A stretch of DNA of 64,000 bases, taken from positions 34,013 to 98,012 of the forward strand of contig CAWIGB010000005.1 of the NCBI GenBank assembly GCA_963835375.1. Direction: 5' to 3'. The translations under genes were made by a program, and so were the position numbers. The notes under the pieces were generated by a model. It ran no database searches. It worked only from the letters and a program-made list of their open reading frames with translations, and was not told the DNA's origin. Source of the stretch: Salinisphaera sp963835375. Its GTDB lineage: Bacteria; Pseudomonadota; Gammaproteobacteria; Nevskiales; Salinisphaeraceae. This document shows, piece by piece, positions 30,432 to 39,176 of the stretch. Position 1 is the first letter of the stretch; every line of letters begins with the position of its first letter.

Positions 30432-31365
30432 CTAGAAATTGACCTTGTCGCCGCCCTTCAGCCCCAGCATTTCGCGGGCTTCGTCGGGCGTGGCCACGCG
30501 CAGGCCGAGCGCCTCGATGATGGTGCGAATGCGTTTGACCTGGTCGGCGTTGGAGGCCGCCAGCTGGCCCGGGCCCGTCCCACAGCGAATCCTCGAGGCC
30601 GACGCGTACGTTCGAGCCGATCGCCACCGACATCGCGCCCAGGTTCATCTGGTTGCGACCGGCGCCCAGCACCGACCAGCTGATAGCTGTCGCCGAACAG
30701 CCGGTCGGCGGTACGCTTCATGTGCATGAAATCCTCGGGATGGCCGGCGATGCCGCCGCGCAGGCCGAATACCGACTGGATGAACAGCGGCGTCTTGAGC
30801 AGGCCGCGCTCCAGGAAATGGGCGGCCGTGTAGAGATGGTTGATGTCGTAGCACTCCAGCTCGAAGCGGGTATCGTTCGAGCCGCAGGCATCCAGGATGT
30901 GGGCGATGTCGCGGAAGGTGTTCTTGAAGATCCGGTCATCGCTCTCGGCCAGATAGGGATATTCCCAGTCGTGCTCGAACTCCTTGAAGCGATTCAGCAT
31001 TTCGTAGAGCCCGAAGTTCATCGAGCCCATGTTCAGCGAGGCCAGCTCGGGCGCGAAGTGATGCGCCGGGCCCATCCGTTCCTCGACCGGCATGGTCGGT
31101 GCCCCGCCGGTGGTGAGATTGATCACCACATCGCTGCCGCCTTGATCTGGGGCAGGAACTGGTCGAACAGGGCCGTATCCTGGCTCGGCTTGCCGGTTTC
31201 CGGATCGCGGGCGTGCAGATGCACGATCGGCAGCCCCGCCTCGGCCGCGCCGAGCGCGGCGTCGCGGATCTCGTCCGGCGTGACCGGCAGATGCGGCGAC
31301 ATCGACGGCGTATGAATCGCGCCGGTGACGGCACAGGTGATGATGACGGGTTTGGTCTTGGCCAT
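30432..31365 (-). CDS. Beta-keto acid cleavage enzyme (BKACE, DUF849), frame disrupted
   Basis: A zinc-dependent TIM-barrel enzyme that condenses a 3-keto acid with acetyl-CoA and splits it into a new acyl-CoA plus acetoacetate. Family marks are VIITCAVTGAIHTPS, the zinc HLHARDPETGKPSQD (about residues 50-64), INLTTGGAP, SLNMGSMNFG, ELECYDINHL, FGLRGGIAGHPE and the late zinc-ligand region VRVGLEDSLW. The C-terminus AASNADQVKRIRTIIEALG fits. Three frame corrections are needed near 31130, 30675 and 30582. Product about 310 aa. The founding member is 3-keto-5-aminohexanoate cleavage enzyme; relatives act on dehydrocarnitine and on 2-deoxy-3-ketoribonate. Specificity here is inferred from the sugar-related neighbours. 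Confidence 0.9.
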
Positions 31366-31376
31366 TGTCTTCTCCC

Positions 31377-32321
31377 TCAGTTCGTGGGATCGGTGTTGTC
31401 CATCTCGCGCTTGTGTACCGCGAGCGCCATCAGGCGGCGATCGCGCCATTCCTGGCGATCGGCGAGCCCGGTTTCGGCCAGATGTTCGCGACGGGCGCGT
31501 TCCAGTTCGGCGATGGCCGCCGGGCTCCAGTCCGGCGTGCTGGACTGGGTGTCGGCCATGCCGGTATAGAGCGGCCGTAGCGGGCCGCATAGTCGGCAAT
31601 GCCGCCCGGCGCGTTCAGATCGATGGTTTCCATCGGGCCCATGAACGACCAGCGCAGGCCGAGGCCGTGCTTGACGGTGCTATCCAGATCCGCCGCGCTC
31701 ACATAGCCGCCGCCCACCAGACGCATCGCTTCGTTGAGCAACGCACCCTGCAACCGATTGAGCACGAAGCCGGAAATCTCCCGATGCACCGTGACCGGCA
31801 CCTGGCCGGCATCGACCATGAGCGCATGCACGCGTTCGGTCACGGCCGTGCTCGTCGCCGGCGACGGGACGAGCTCGACCAACGGGATCAGGTACGGCGG
31901 GTTGACCGGATGCGCGACCAGGCATCGCTCCGGATGTACGAGATTCGCAGCGAAATCCGAGGCCAGAATGCCCGAGGTCGAACTGGCCAGGATCGTATCC
32001 GGCGCCGCAGGCGGCTTCCAGTTCGGCGAACAGGGCCTGCTTGGCTTCCAGTATTTCCGGGCCGCATTCCTGAACGTAATCGACCCCGGCCAGAGCAGCG
32101 GCCAGATCAGGTTCACGCCGAATACGCGTCGTGAACCCGGTATCGGCCATCAGCCCGGCGGCGACCAGATCGGCGGCCGATGCTTCGATCGAATCGGCCG
32201 CTTTTTCCAGCGCATCCGCGGAGATATCGTACAGCGCGACATCGAATCCGGCGCGGGCGAACACGATCGCCCAGGCGCGACCAATCAGCCCGGCGCCGAT
32301 GACGGCAACGTGATGGCTCAT
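31377..32321 (-). CDS. 3-hydroxyacid dehydrogenase, lambda-crystallin/L-gulonate 3-dehydrogenase-like, frame disrupted
   Basis: An NAD-dependent dehydrogenase of the 3-hydroxyacyl-CoA dehydrogenase superfamily, about 314 aa. The N-terminal Rossmann motif is VAVIGAGLIGRAWAIVFARAG. SSTSGILASD, the catalytic HPVNPPYLIPLVELVP, and the C-terminal FVLNRLQGALLNEA and GLRWSFMGPMETIDLNAPGG match lambda-crystallin (CRYL1). L-carnitine dehydrogenase has a different MGP block. Extra or lost bases near 32005 and 31575 disrupt the frame, and the last segment ends in REMDNTDPTN. CRYL1-type enzymes oxidise 3-hydroxy carboxylates such as L-gulonate, which suits a cluster that needs a 3-keto acid for BKACE. 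Confidence 0.82.
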
Positions 32322-32331
32322 GGCAATCCCC

Positions 32332-33117
32332 TCAGAGTGTTTCGACGTTGCCGCAGACGCTCAACGCCTGGCCTGAAATATTGCGACCGGCCTCGCTGCA
32401 CAGGAACACCACCATGTGCGCGACATCCTCGGGGCCGACCATGCGCCGCAGCGAAATCTTTTCGAGGTATTCGGCCTCCATCTCCTGGTAGGACAGCCCC
32501 AACGCTTCGGCCCGCGCGGCGATCACGCCTTCCATGCGCGGCCCGCGCACGATGCCGGGGAGAATGGCGTTGACCCGGACACCGGCCGGCCCGAGCTCCT
32601 TGGCCAGGCTCTGGGTGAGCCCGATCACCGCCCATTTGGTGGCCGAATACGGCGTGCGGTGGGCGTAACCAAGGCGCCCGGCGACCGACGACATGTTGAT
32701 CAGAATGCCGGCCGATTCCCGCAGCAGCGGCGCCGTGTGGTGGGCACAATAGAACTGGCCGTTGAGGTTCACATCGATCGTGTTGCGCCAGCTGTCGGGC
32801 GTGATCTCCTCGACCCGCGCGGTATCGCCGGCGATGCCGGCGTTGTTGAGCACCACGTCCACACCGCCCCATTCGGAGTGCACCTCCTCGACGAAGGCGG
32901 CCACTTCTTTTTCATAGCGCACATCGGCGACCGTGGCCCGCGCCTGCGGGTAGGTATCACTGAACTCGGAGATCGCGTCTTCCGACACGTCGCAGATCCA
33001 GACCCGGGCCTCGCGGGCGATCAGCGCGTCGGCGATCGCCCGGCCGATACCGCTGGCCCCGGCGGTGATCAGCACCCGCAGGCCAGCACGCGGCTTGAAT
33101 ACATCGTCGTTCATCAT
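32332..33117 (-). CDS. SDR-family dehydrogenase, candidate sugar-acid 3-dehydrogenase
   Basis: A classical short-chain dehydrogenase of 261 aa, intact. The cofactor loop is LITAGASGIGRAIADALIA, followed by NNAGIAGD, catalytic Ser in NMSSVAGRLGYA and YSATKWAVIG. Asp in ICDVSED after beta2 predicts NAD rather than NADP. The tail KISLRRMVGPEDVAHMVVFL and NISGQALSVCGNVE resembles, from memory, the 2-deoxy-D-ribonate 3-dehydrogenases described in Pseudomonas. Two ATG codons stand side by side at 33117 and 33114, after a GAGGAG site. It could instead oxidise the sugar at C1. It is co-directional with the ABC importer and BKACE genes. Confidence 0.85.
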   Translation of the reverse strand: MMNDDVFKPRAGLRVLITAGASGIGRAIADALIAREARVWICDVSEDAISEFSDTYPQARATVADVRYEKEVAAFVEEVHSEWGGVDVVLNNAGIAGDTARVEEITPDSWRNTIDVNLNGQFYCAHHTAPLLRESAGILINMSSVAGRLGYAHRTPYSATKWAVIGLTQSLAKELGPAGVRVNAILPGIVRGPRMEGVIAARAEALGLSYQEMEAEYLEKISLRRMVGPEDVAHMVVFLCSEAGRNISGQALSVCGNVETL

Positions 33118-33157
33118 TCGCTCCTCACGAATACGTTCCTGTTCGAAATCAAACGGC

Positions 33158-35206
33158 TCACGAGGCGCGCTCGCGCAGAGCCATGACCGCCGCCAGCACC
33201 ACGCAGCCATAGACGATGCTCTTCACCGAATCCGACAGCATGGTCCCGGCCAGCAGGGTGTCGAGCGCGGTCAGCGCCAGGGCGCCGCCGAGAATGCCGA
33301 GGTAATGCCCGCGGCCGCCGGTGATCAACGTGCCGCCGACCACCACCACGGCGATCGAGGACAACAGATACGGATCGCCCATGCCGTTGAAGGCCTGGCC
33401 GTTGAAGCCGGTCAGTAGCACGCCGGCCAGCGCGGCACAGAAACCGCTCACCGTATAGGCCAGCACCAGCGTGCGGCCGACCGAGACCCCGGACAGCCGG
33501 GCCACGCTCTCGCTGTTGCCGACGGCATAGATCCGGCGGCCGAAGGTGGTCCGCGTGAGCAGCAGCGTCGCGGCGACCACAAAGGCGATCAGGAACCAGA
33601 TGACCGGCGTCACCCCCAGAAACTCGCCGGTCATGAAGGTCTGCAGGAACGGCGCGGTCCAGCCCTGGGGCGCGCCGCCGGTCAGCACCAGCGCGAAACC
33701 CTGCAGCAGCCCGTTCATCGCCAGCGTGACCACGATCGGCGAGATGCCGAGAATGGCCACGCCGACGCCGTTGAGCAGGCCGGCCAAGCTACCGAAAACG
33801 AGTACCATCGGGATCACCCAGAGTGCGGCCTCGTTCGAGCCATGCACGAACTGAGTCAGCAGGATGCCGCTGGCGGCGATGTTCCAGGGCAGCGACAGAT
33901 CGAGCCCGCCGGTGAGAATCACCAGCCCCTGACCGAGACCGAGCACGGCCAGGAAGGAGGTCAGCACCAGCAGCGAATCAACATAGCCGAACACGCCGGC
34001 GCGCTGGGCGAACATCACCCAGGTGATCGCCAGCAACCCCGCGAACAGCACATACGCCGGCAGCACGAAACGAAGCTGGTCGCCGTGGCGCGTCCAGAGC
34101 GCGGACAACGAGACGGATTTACGGTGGATGACGCCATCACGGCCGAGCGCCTTCGGCAGGGCGTAGCGCGTATGGACCTGGCGCAGCGGACGCGTGCCGC
34201 GCCAGCGCCGGCCGATCTGGAGCACGCTGTAGCGCAGATAACCCGCAGCCTGAGAATCGCTCGACAGCGTGGTGGCCAAAACCGCCAGCAACAGAATCGC
34301 CGACTCCGCGACGGTGGTGTAGTACGGCGAGACATTGAGCACCAGCAGCACGTTGGCCGTCATCTGGATGACATAGGCGCCGAGCACGCTGCCGAGCGCC
34401 CCGCCGCGGCCGCCCCCCAGCAGCGTGCCGCCGAGCACCACCGCCGTGAACAGCTGCAGCAGCATGGGATCGCCGATATGCGGATCGCCCGAGCCAGTCT
34501 GGGCACTGACGAACACCCCGGCCGCGGCATACAGCACGCCGGCCAGCACGAACGTCCAGAACCGGGCCCAACGCTCGTTGATACCGGTCGACTGGGCGGC
34601 CGAGGCATCGCTGCCGATCGCATAGATCGACAGCCCGAGGCGCGAATGCTTGATCAGCCACCAGACTGCGAGCATGGCCAGCACGACCACCACCGGCGTG
34701 GGCAGGATGCCCGTGATGGTGTCGCCGCTGAACATACTGACGAAGCCGCCAGGAATCGTGCCGCCGGGCTGGCTCATCACCAACAGCGTCACGCCCTGGA
34801 CGATGAACATGGTCGCCAGCGTGACCACGATCGCCGGCAGCCGCAGAAAACCCACGAACAGGCCGTTGACCGCGCCGACCAGGCCGCCGATACCGAGGGC
34901 GAGCAGGGGGAACAGAATCTGCCCCATCGGCGTGTCCGGCATATAGGCCGCCAGAAACACGTTGGTCAACGAGACCACGGCCGCAGCCGACAGGTCGAAA
35001 CCGCCCGAGAGAATGACCAGCGTTTCGCCGATGGCGGCAATCGCCAGCGGCGCGCCGCCGGCGGACAGGAAACTCAGATCGAAATAGGTCAGCCCGCCGC
35101 GCGATAGTGTTTCGAGCAGAATGCTGACGGTCACGAAGGCGCCGATCGCGATCAGCAAGCCGCGATGGCGTCCCAGATTCATGTGGTGTGTGGTTGCAGA
35201 CATCAT
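33158..35206 (-). CDS. Fused double permease of a ribose-type ABC importer
   Basis: A 682-aa membrane protein with two complete RbsC-like permease halves in one chain. The first half (about residues 1-320) carries IAAIGETLVILSGGFDLSAAAV. The second (about 370-680) carries VLGLGQGLVILTGGLDLSLPWN. Both repeat the family pattern of GxDLS loop and the later VVLGGTLLGGGRG and VVVGGTLITGGRG cytoplasmic loops. A charged linker near residues 325-365 joins them. CUT2 permeases are normally separate 320-340-aa proteins that dimerise. No frameshift is needed to read the fusion. It sits between the ATPase gene and the SDR gene. Confidence 0.93.
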   Translation of the reverse strand: MMSATTHHMNLGRHRGLLIAIGAFVTVSILLETLSRGGLTYFDLSFLSAGGAPLAIAAIGETLVILSGGFDLSAAAVVSLTNVFLAAYMPDTPMGQILFPLLALGIGGLVGAVNGLFVGFLRLPAIVVTLATMFIVQGVTLLVMSQPGGTIPGGFVSMFSGDTITGILPTPVVVVLAMLAVWWLIKHSRLGLSIYAIGSDASAAQSTGINERWARFWTFVLAGVLYAAAGVFVSAQTGSGDPHIGDPMLLQLFTAVVLGGTLLGGGRGGALGSVLGAYVIQMTANVLLVLNVSPYYTTVAESAILLLAVLATTLSSDSQAAGYLRYSVLQIGRRWRGTRPLRQVHTRYALPKALGRDGVIHRKSVSLSALWTRHGDQLRFVLPAYVLFAGLLAITWVMFAQRAGVFGYVDSLLVLTSFLAVLGLGQGLVILTGGLDLSLPWNIAASGILLTQFVHGSNEAALWVIPMVLVFGSLAGLLNGVGVAILGISPIVVTLAMNGLLQGFALVLTGGAPQGWTAPFLQTFMTGEFLGVTPVIWFLIAFVVAATLLLTRTTFGRRIYAVGNSESVARLSGVSVGRTLVLAYTVSGFCAALAGVLLTGFNGQAFNGMGDPYLLSSIAVVVVGGTLITGGRGHYLGILGGALALTALDTLLAGTMLSDSVKSIVYGCVVLAAVMALRERAS

Positions 35207-35215
35207 TCGCCCCGT

Positions 35216-36802
35216 TCAGACCAGCGCCGCGGCGCTCTGGACGGCCGTCGCGCGGGATTCACCGGCGCGCGTTTCGGCTTCGTCCGCCACGCCCGCCTGG
35301 CCGAGTTCGGCCTCGAGCAGCGCCTGTTCGGTGATCTCGTCGCCGACCAGTTCGCGCACCACGCGGCCGCGATAGAGCACGATCACGCGGTGGGCGACGT
35401 TCACCAGTTCGGCGGTATCCGTGGAATGGAACAGCACCCCGCCGCCGTCCTCGGCGAAGCGGTGCATGAGTTCGAAGATCTCCAGCTTGGTGCCGACATC
35501 GATGCCGCGGGTCGGGTCGAACATCAGCATCAACTGCGACTGCGTGAGCAGCCATTTGGCCAGCACGATCTTCTGCTGATTGCCGCCGCTGAAGGCACTG
35601 CAGCGGGTGTACAGCGCGCGCGGATCGACGTTGACCTGATCCAGCACCGCGCGCACGGCCTGGGTCTCGCGACGCTTGTTCAGCCAGCCGCAGCGGGCGA
35701 AGCGATCCAGCAACGGCAACGACACGTTCTCGACGCCGTTCATCGGCAGTAGCAGCCCTTCGGTCTTGCGGTCTTCCGGCAGATAGCTGATGCCGATGCC
35801 GGACCGGATCGCATCGCGCGGCGAAGCGAACTCCACCTCGCGACCCTCGATGGCAAGCCTGCCCTTGGAGGCCGGTTCGAGTCCGAACAGCCCGCGATAG
35901 AGCGCGGCCTGGCCCATGCCCTGCAGAGCCGCCACGCCGACCACTTCGCCGCGGCGGATATCCAGATCAAGATCGGTGAGCTGATGGCCGATGGTCAGCC
36001 CGCGGGCCGACAGCAGCGACGGCGAGTCGGCAGCCGGGGCTGCAGTCTTGGGCGGAAACGATTGTTCCATGGCCCGGCCGAGCATCAGCTCGACGATATC
36101 GCCGTCGCTGTAGTCGGCCACATTGCCGGTGCCGACGCAGCGGCCGTCGCGATACACCGACAGCGCCTGGCAGAAGCTGCGCACTTCCTGCATGCGATGG
36201 GTGATGAAGATCATGGTCACGCCGTCGTCGCGCAGCGTCTGCACGAGGCCTTCCAGCCAGTCGACGTTGCGCCCCGACAGCGCGGAGGTCGGCTCGTCCA
36301 GCAGCAGGATGCGCGGCTTGCGGATCACCGCCTTGGCGATCTCGAGCTTCTGCCGGGTCGGCAGATCGAGATCGCGCACTTCGGCGCGTGGATCGATATC
36401 GCCCAGATCCAGCCGCTCGAGCGCCGCGATCGCCTGCCGGCGGGCAGCGCGCGAACGCAGCAGCCCCAGCGCGTTGGCCGGCGTATACGGCAGCAGCAGG
36501 TTCTGGGTGACGGTCAGATCCGGCACCAGGGTGAGTTCCTGGAACGCGGTCTGGATGCCATGGCGGTGGGCATCGCGCGGCGAGCGCAGACGCACCTGCT
36601 CGCCGAACACGCGGATCTCGCCGCTGTCGGGTGTGACCAGGCCGCTCAGCGTCTTCACCGTGGTCGATTTACCGGCGCCGTTCTCGCCCAGCAGGGCATG
36701 AACCTGGCCGGCCGGCACGGCCAGCGATGCTTCGTTGAGCGCCACGGTCGGGCCGTAGCGTTTCACGATCGCATTCAGTTCGATCGCCAGGGATCGGGTC
36801 AT
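35216..36802 (-). CDS. Double-domain ATPase of the ribose-type ABC importer
   Basis: A 528-aa CUT2 ATPase with two nucleotide-binding domains. Domain 1 has Walker A GENGAGKST and Walker B ILLLDEPTSAL, but its signature is altered to LPTRQKLEIAK. Domain 2 has a degenerate Walker A (ALQGMGQAALYRGL), a good signature FSGGNQQKIVLAKWL and an unusual Walker B reading LMLMFDPTRGIDVG, where the usual DE is FD. The two composite sites are therefore asymmetric, as often seen in this subfamily. The ATG at 36802 is preferred over an upstream in-frame ATG. The permease gene begins ten bases downstream. Confidence 0.93.
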   Translation of the reverse strand: MTRSLAIELNAIVKRYGPTVALNEASLAVPAGQVHALLGENGAGKSTTVKTLSGLVTPDSGEIRVFGEQVRLRSPRDAHRHGIQTAFQELTLVPDLTVTQNLLLPYTPANALGLLRSRAARRQAIAALERLDLGDIDPRAEVRDLDLPTRQKLEIAKAVIRKPRILLLDEPTSALSGRNVDWLEGLVQTLRDDGVTMIFITHRMQEVRSFCQALSVYRDGRCVGTGNVADYSDGDIVELMLGRAMEQSFPPKTAAPAADSPSLLSARGLTIGHQLTDLDLDIRRGEVVGVAALQGMGQAALYRGLFGLEPASKGRLAIEGREVEFASPRDAIRSGIGISYLPEDRKTEGLLLPMNGVENVSLPLLDRFARCGWLNKRRETQAVRAVLDQVNVDPRALYTRCSAFSGGNQQKIVLAKWLLTQSQLMLMFDPTRGIDVGTKLEIFELMHRFAEDGGGVLFHSTDTAELVNVAHRVIVLYRGRVVRELVGDEITEQALLEAELGQAGVADEAETRAGESRATAVQSAAALV

Positions 36803-36875
36803 GGGGCCACCTCCGGAAAACTGGAATCCTCGAGAGCCGCCCGGCGGCCGCATCGGCCGCCGGGACAGGCAATCG

Positions 36876-38015
36876 CTAGTGACCGGATTCGGGCTTGGCG
36901 TGAAGCGCGGCCTGGAACCCGACTTCGGGCGTGTCCTTGCTGTAGATGTCCGAGAACCAGCCCGGCGGCACGCGGCTCGGATCGAACACGTTGCAGCCGT
37001 CCGCCAGTTCCTTGTAGGAGCCGGTCTTGCACAGCTTGATCTCGTCGGATGTGGCCAAGGGCAGCGGCAGCTTGATGTGGTGTGGAAGATCCTTCTTCTG
37101 CCCTTCCAGCTTGGCCAGCGCCAGCTTGAACGCCAGCGCGCCCGAGTAGATCGGCGAGCCGTAGGAGATACTCTTCAGGCCGACCGGCTTGTAAGTATCG
37201 CTTACGCCCTTGACCGTGCCCGGCGCGAGCATCTGCACCCGGTGGCCGTTCGAGGCCTCGCCCGCGCAGGGACGCAGCTTGTCCCTGGCGATGCCAGCCT
37301 CGATCTGCATCGAGGTGGCGGTATAGCAGCCAACCTGCATCCACAGACCGTCGATATTGTCCCAGCCGTGGGTGGCGACCACCTGCGACAGCACCTTGCG
37401 CGCCACGGCCTGCGACCACATGCCGTTCGGCTTGGCCACGACGTGCAGATTCGGATACTTCTTGAACACCTTCATCGCGGCTTCGGTGCGGGCCTTGTCC
37501 ACGGACGTGCCCGGCACGCCGGTCACCATCACGATGTTGCCCTTGTGATTCAGGTTGTCGGCCAGCCACTGGGCGGTCTTGGTGCCGGCCTCGTGCTGAT
37601 CGATGGTCACGTTATGGGCACAGGGCTCGGTGATTTCGGAGTCGTAGGCCATGACCACGACGCCGCGATGACAGGCATTGCGGACCACGGCATTAAGTGC
37701 GTTCGGCGAGATCGGATAGACGATGATCGCGTCTGCGCCGGCCTGCACCATGCCGTTGATCTGCTGGATCTGTTTCTGGGCGTTGGTGCCCGCCACCTGG
37801 ACATGGAAATCCACCTTGTCCGAATAATGCGCGGCCATGGCGGTGACGGCGTTCTTGGCCTCGCTCTGCCAGTCGTTGCCGATATAGCTCATGCTCAGAT
37901 AAACGTTGTACTTCTTGCTAGCGGCCTGCGCGTTGCCGGGCAGCGCGGCCAGCGAGAGCGCCAACGCGCCGAGCGCGAGCAGCGTCGAAAAAACGCCGTG
38001 TTTAGATATTTTCAT
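36876..38015 (-). CDS. Periplasmic sugar-binding protein of the ribose-type ABC importer
   Basis: A secreted type I periplasmic binding protein, 379 aa, intact. The signal peptide ends at GNAQA-ASKK. The mature protein starts with YNVYLSMSYIGNDWQ and contains the Peripla_BP_4 landmarks IQQINGMVQAGADAIIVYP, VVVMAYDSEI and TGVPGTSVDKARTEAA. Four or more cysteines in the C-terminal half (VGCYTATS, LRPCAGE, KLCKTG, DGCNVF) suggest disulfides. Ligand specificity cannot be read directly. It is the first importer gene, preceded by GGAGGAG and a LacI-type operator, so it is probably the most strongly expressed gene of the cluster. Confidence 0.9.
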   Translation of the reverse strand: MKISKHGVFSTLLALGALALSLAALPGNAQAASKKYNVYLSMSYIGNDWQSEAKNAVTAMAAHYSDKVDFHVQVAGTNAQKQIQQINGMVQAGADAIIVYPISPNALNAVVRNACHRGVVVMAYDSEITEPCAHNVTIDQHEAGTKTAQWLADNLNHKGNIVMVTGVPGTSVDKARTEAAMKVFKKYPNLHVVAKPNGMWSQAVARKVLSQVVATHGWDNIDGLWMQVGCYTATSMQIEAGIARDKLRPCAGEASNGHRVQMLAPGTVKGVSDTYKPVGLKSISYGSPIYSGALAFKLALAKLEGQKKDLPHHIKLPLPLATSDEIKLCKTGSYKELADGCNVFDPSRVPPGWFSDIYSKDTPEVGFQAALHAKPESGH

Positions 38016-38050
38016 GGTCTTCTCCTCCTTGGATTTATCGTTTCTTATCT

Positions 38051-38068
38051 AGGGTAATCGTTTACCCT
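38051..38068. promoter_or_regulatory. LacI-type operator before the sugar-binding-protein gene
   Basis: The 18-base palindrome AGGGTAATCGTTTACCCT has perfect 7-bp arms (AGGGTAA/TTACCCT) around a central CG-containing spacer, typical of LacI/GalR operators. It lies 36 bases upstream of the binding-protein start and immediately downstream of the lacI-family gene. A near copy stands before the lactonase gene. Confidence 0.75.
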
Positions 38069-38098
38069 TACAGCTAAATTTTTATCCCGCTGCCACCC

Positions 38099-39148
38099 TC
38101 ACGCCGACGATCGGATCGTGAGCGTATGCGCCAGTACGGTACGCGCCGGCACGTCGGCCGAGCCCTCGAGCAGCCGGCGCATCACGTCGCTGACCTGCCG
38201 GCCCAGTTCCTCCAGCGGTACGTGGACCGTGCTCAGCCACGGCGCCAACCATTCGTTGAGCGGGTTGTCGTCGAAGCCGAAGATGGCGATGTCTTCCGGC
38301 ACCCGGAAGTCGAGCTCCTGGCAACGTCGATGCAGGCCATAGGCGATCGGGTCGTTGCCGCAGAACACGGCCCGGGGCGCCGTACTGTTCTCGAACAGCC
38401 GCGTCGCCTGGCGATAGCCCGATTCGATGGTGAGATCGCACTCGACCACCCGTTCGGCTGCCAGTGCCGCGCCGGCCGCCTGCAGCGCGTCGCGAAAGCC
38501 TTCGAAACGCTCACGACTGGCCGACGAACTCGACGGACCGTGCAACGCCGCACAGTCGGTATAGCCTTTGTCGAGGAAATAACGTGCCACATCGCGACCG
38601 GCGGCATAGTTGTCGATGCCGACGAACGGGCTGTTGCTGTCCACCGGGCATTTCCGGTTGACGAACACCACCGGCGGGCCATCGGCCAGCAGGCGTTCCA
38701 GGCCCGGCGTGCGCACTGCGCCGAGCAGCACGATGCCGGAGACGAGATGCGAGCGCATTTCCTCGATATAGGCATCCTGCGAGACCGGATCCTCGCGTGT
38801 ATTGCACAGCGTCATCGCATTGCCGGTGGCACTGATGCCGCGCTGGACCGCATCCGCGATGCTGGCATAGAAGGCATTGCGATTATCCGGCGTGAGCAGC
38901 GCGATCATCGCCGAGCGCATCATGCTCAGCGACCGGCCGGCCTGCACCGGCCGATAACCCAGTTGCTCGACTGCATCCTGCACCCGCTGGGCGGTCGTTT
39001 CCGAAGCTTTGTTGGGCACGCCGTTGAGAATGCGCGACACCGTGGCCGTCGACACGCCCGCGCTGCGGGCCACGTCGCCGATCGTGGGCGAGCCGCCCGA
39101 TCGGGTACGGGTGGCGTTGCGGCGGCGCTTGTGGGTCGTGTCGGACAT
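38099..39148 (-). CDS. LacI-family transcriptional regulator of the sugar-acid cluster
   Basis: A 349-aa regulator, intact. The N-terminal helix-turn-helix is TIGDVARSAGVSTATVSRIL followed by the hinge sequence LGYRPVQAGRSL. A periplasmic-binding-protein-like effector domain begins at MIALLTPDNRNAFYASIAD and includes FVGIDNYAAGRDVARYFLDKGY and AVFCGNDPIAYGL. The ATG at 39148 is chosen because the preceding 32 in-frame residues lack conserved character. It lies between the lactonase and importer genes, and the two palindromes at 38051 and 40081 are its probable targets. The effector is likely the imported sugar or an intermediate. Confidence 0.9.
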   Translation of the reverse strand: MSDTTHKRRRNATRTRSGGSPTIGDVARSAGVSTATVSRILNGVPNKASETTAQRVQDAVEQLGYRPVQAGRSLSMMRSAMIALLTPDNRNAFYASIADAVQRGISATGNAMTLCNTREDPVSQDAYIEEMRSHLVSGIVLLGAVRTPGLERLLADGPPVVFVNRKCPVDSNSPFVGIDNYAAGRDVARYFLDKGYTDCAALHGPSSSSASRERFEGFRDALQAAGAALAAERVVECDLTIESGYRQATRLFENSTAPRAVFCGNDPIAYGLHRRCQELDFRVPEDIAIFGFDDNPLNEWLAPWLSTVHVPLEELGRQVSDVMRRLLEGSADVPARTVLAHTLTIRSSA

Positions 39149-39176
39149 GCGTTGAAGCTCTCGCGATCGCCGCCGG

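Noticed and set aside
26359..32321. Carnitine degradation: Rieske oxygenase as carnitine monooxygenase plus L-carnitine dehydrogenase plus BKACE
   Set aside because: The Rieske gene is on the opposite strand, and its product lacks a partner reductase gene. The dehydrogenase has the lambda-crystallin GPMETIDLNAPGG block and no fused thioesterase, unlike L-carnitine dehydrogenase. Sugar importer, lactonase and LacI genes fit a sugar acid better.
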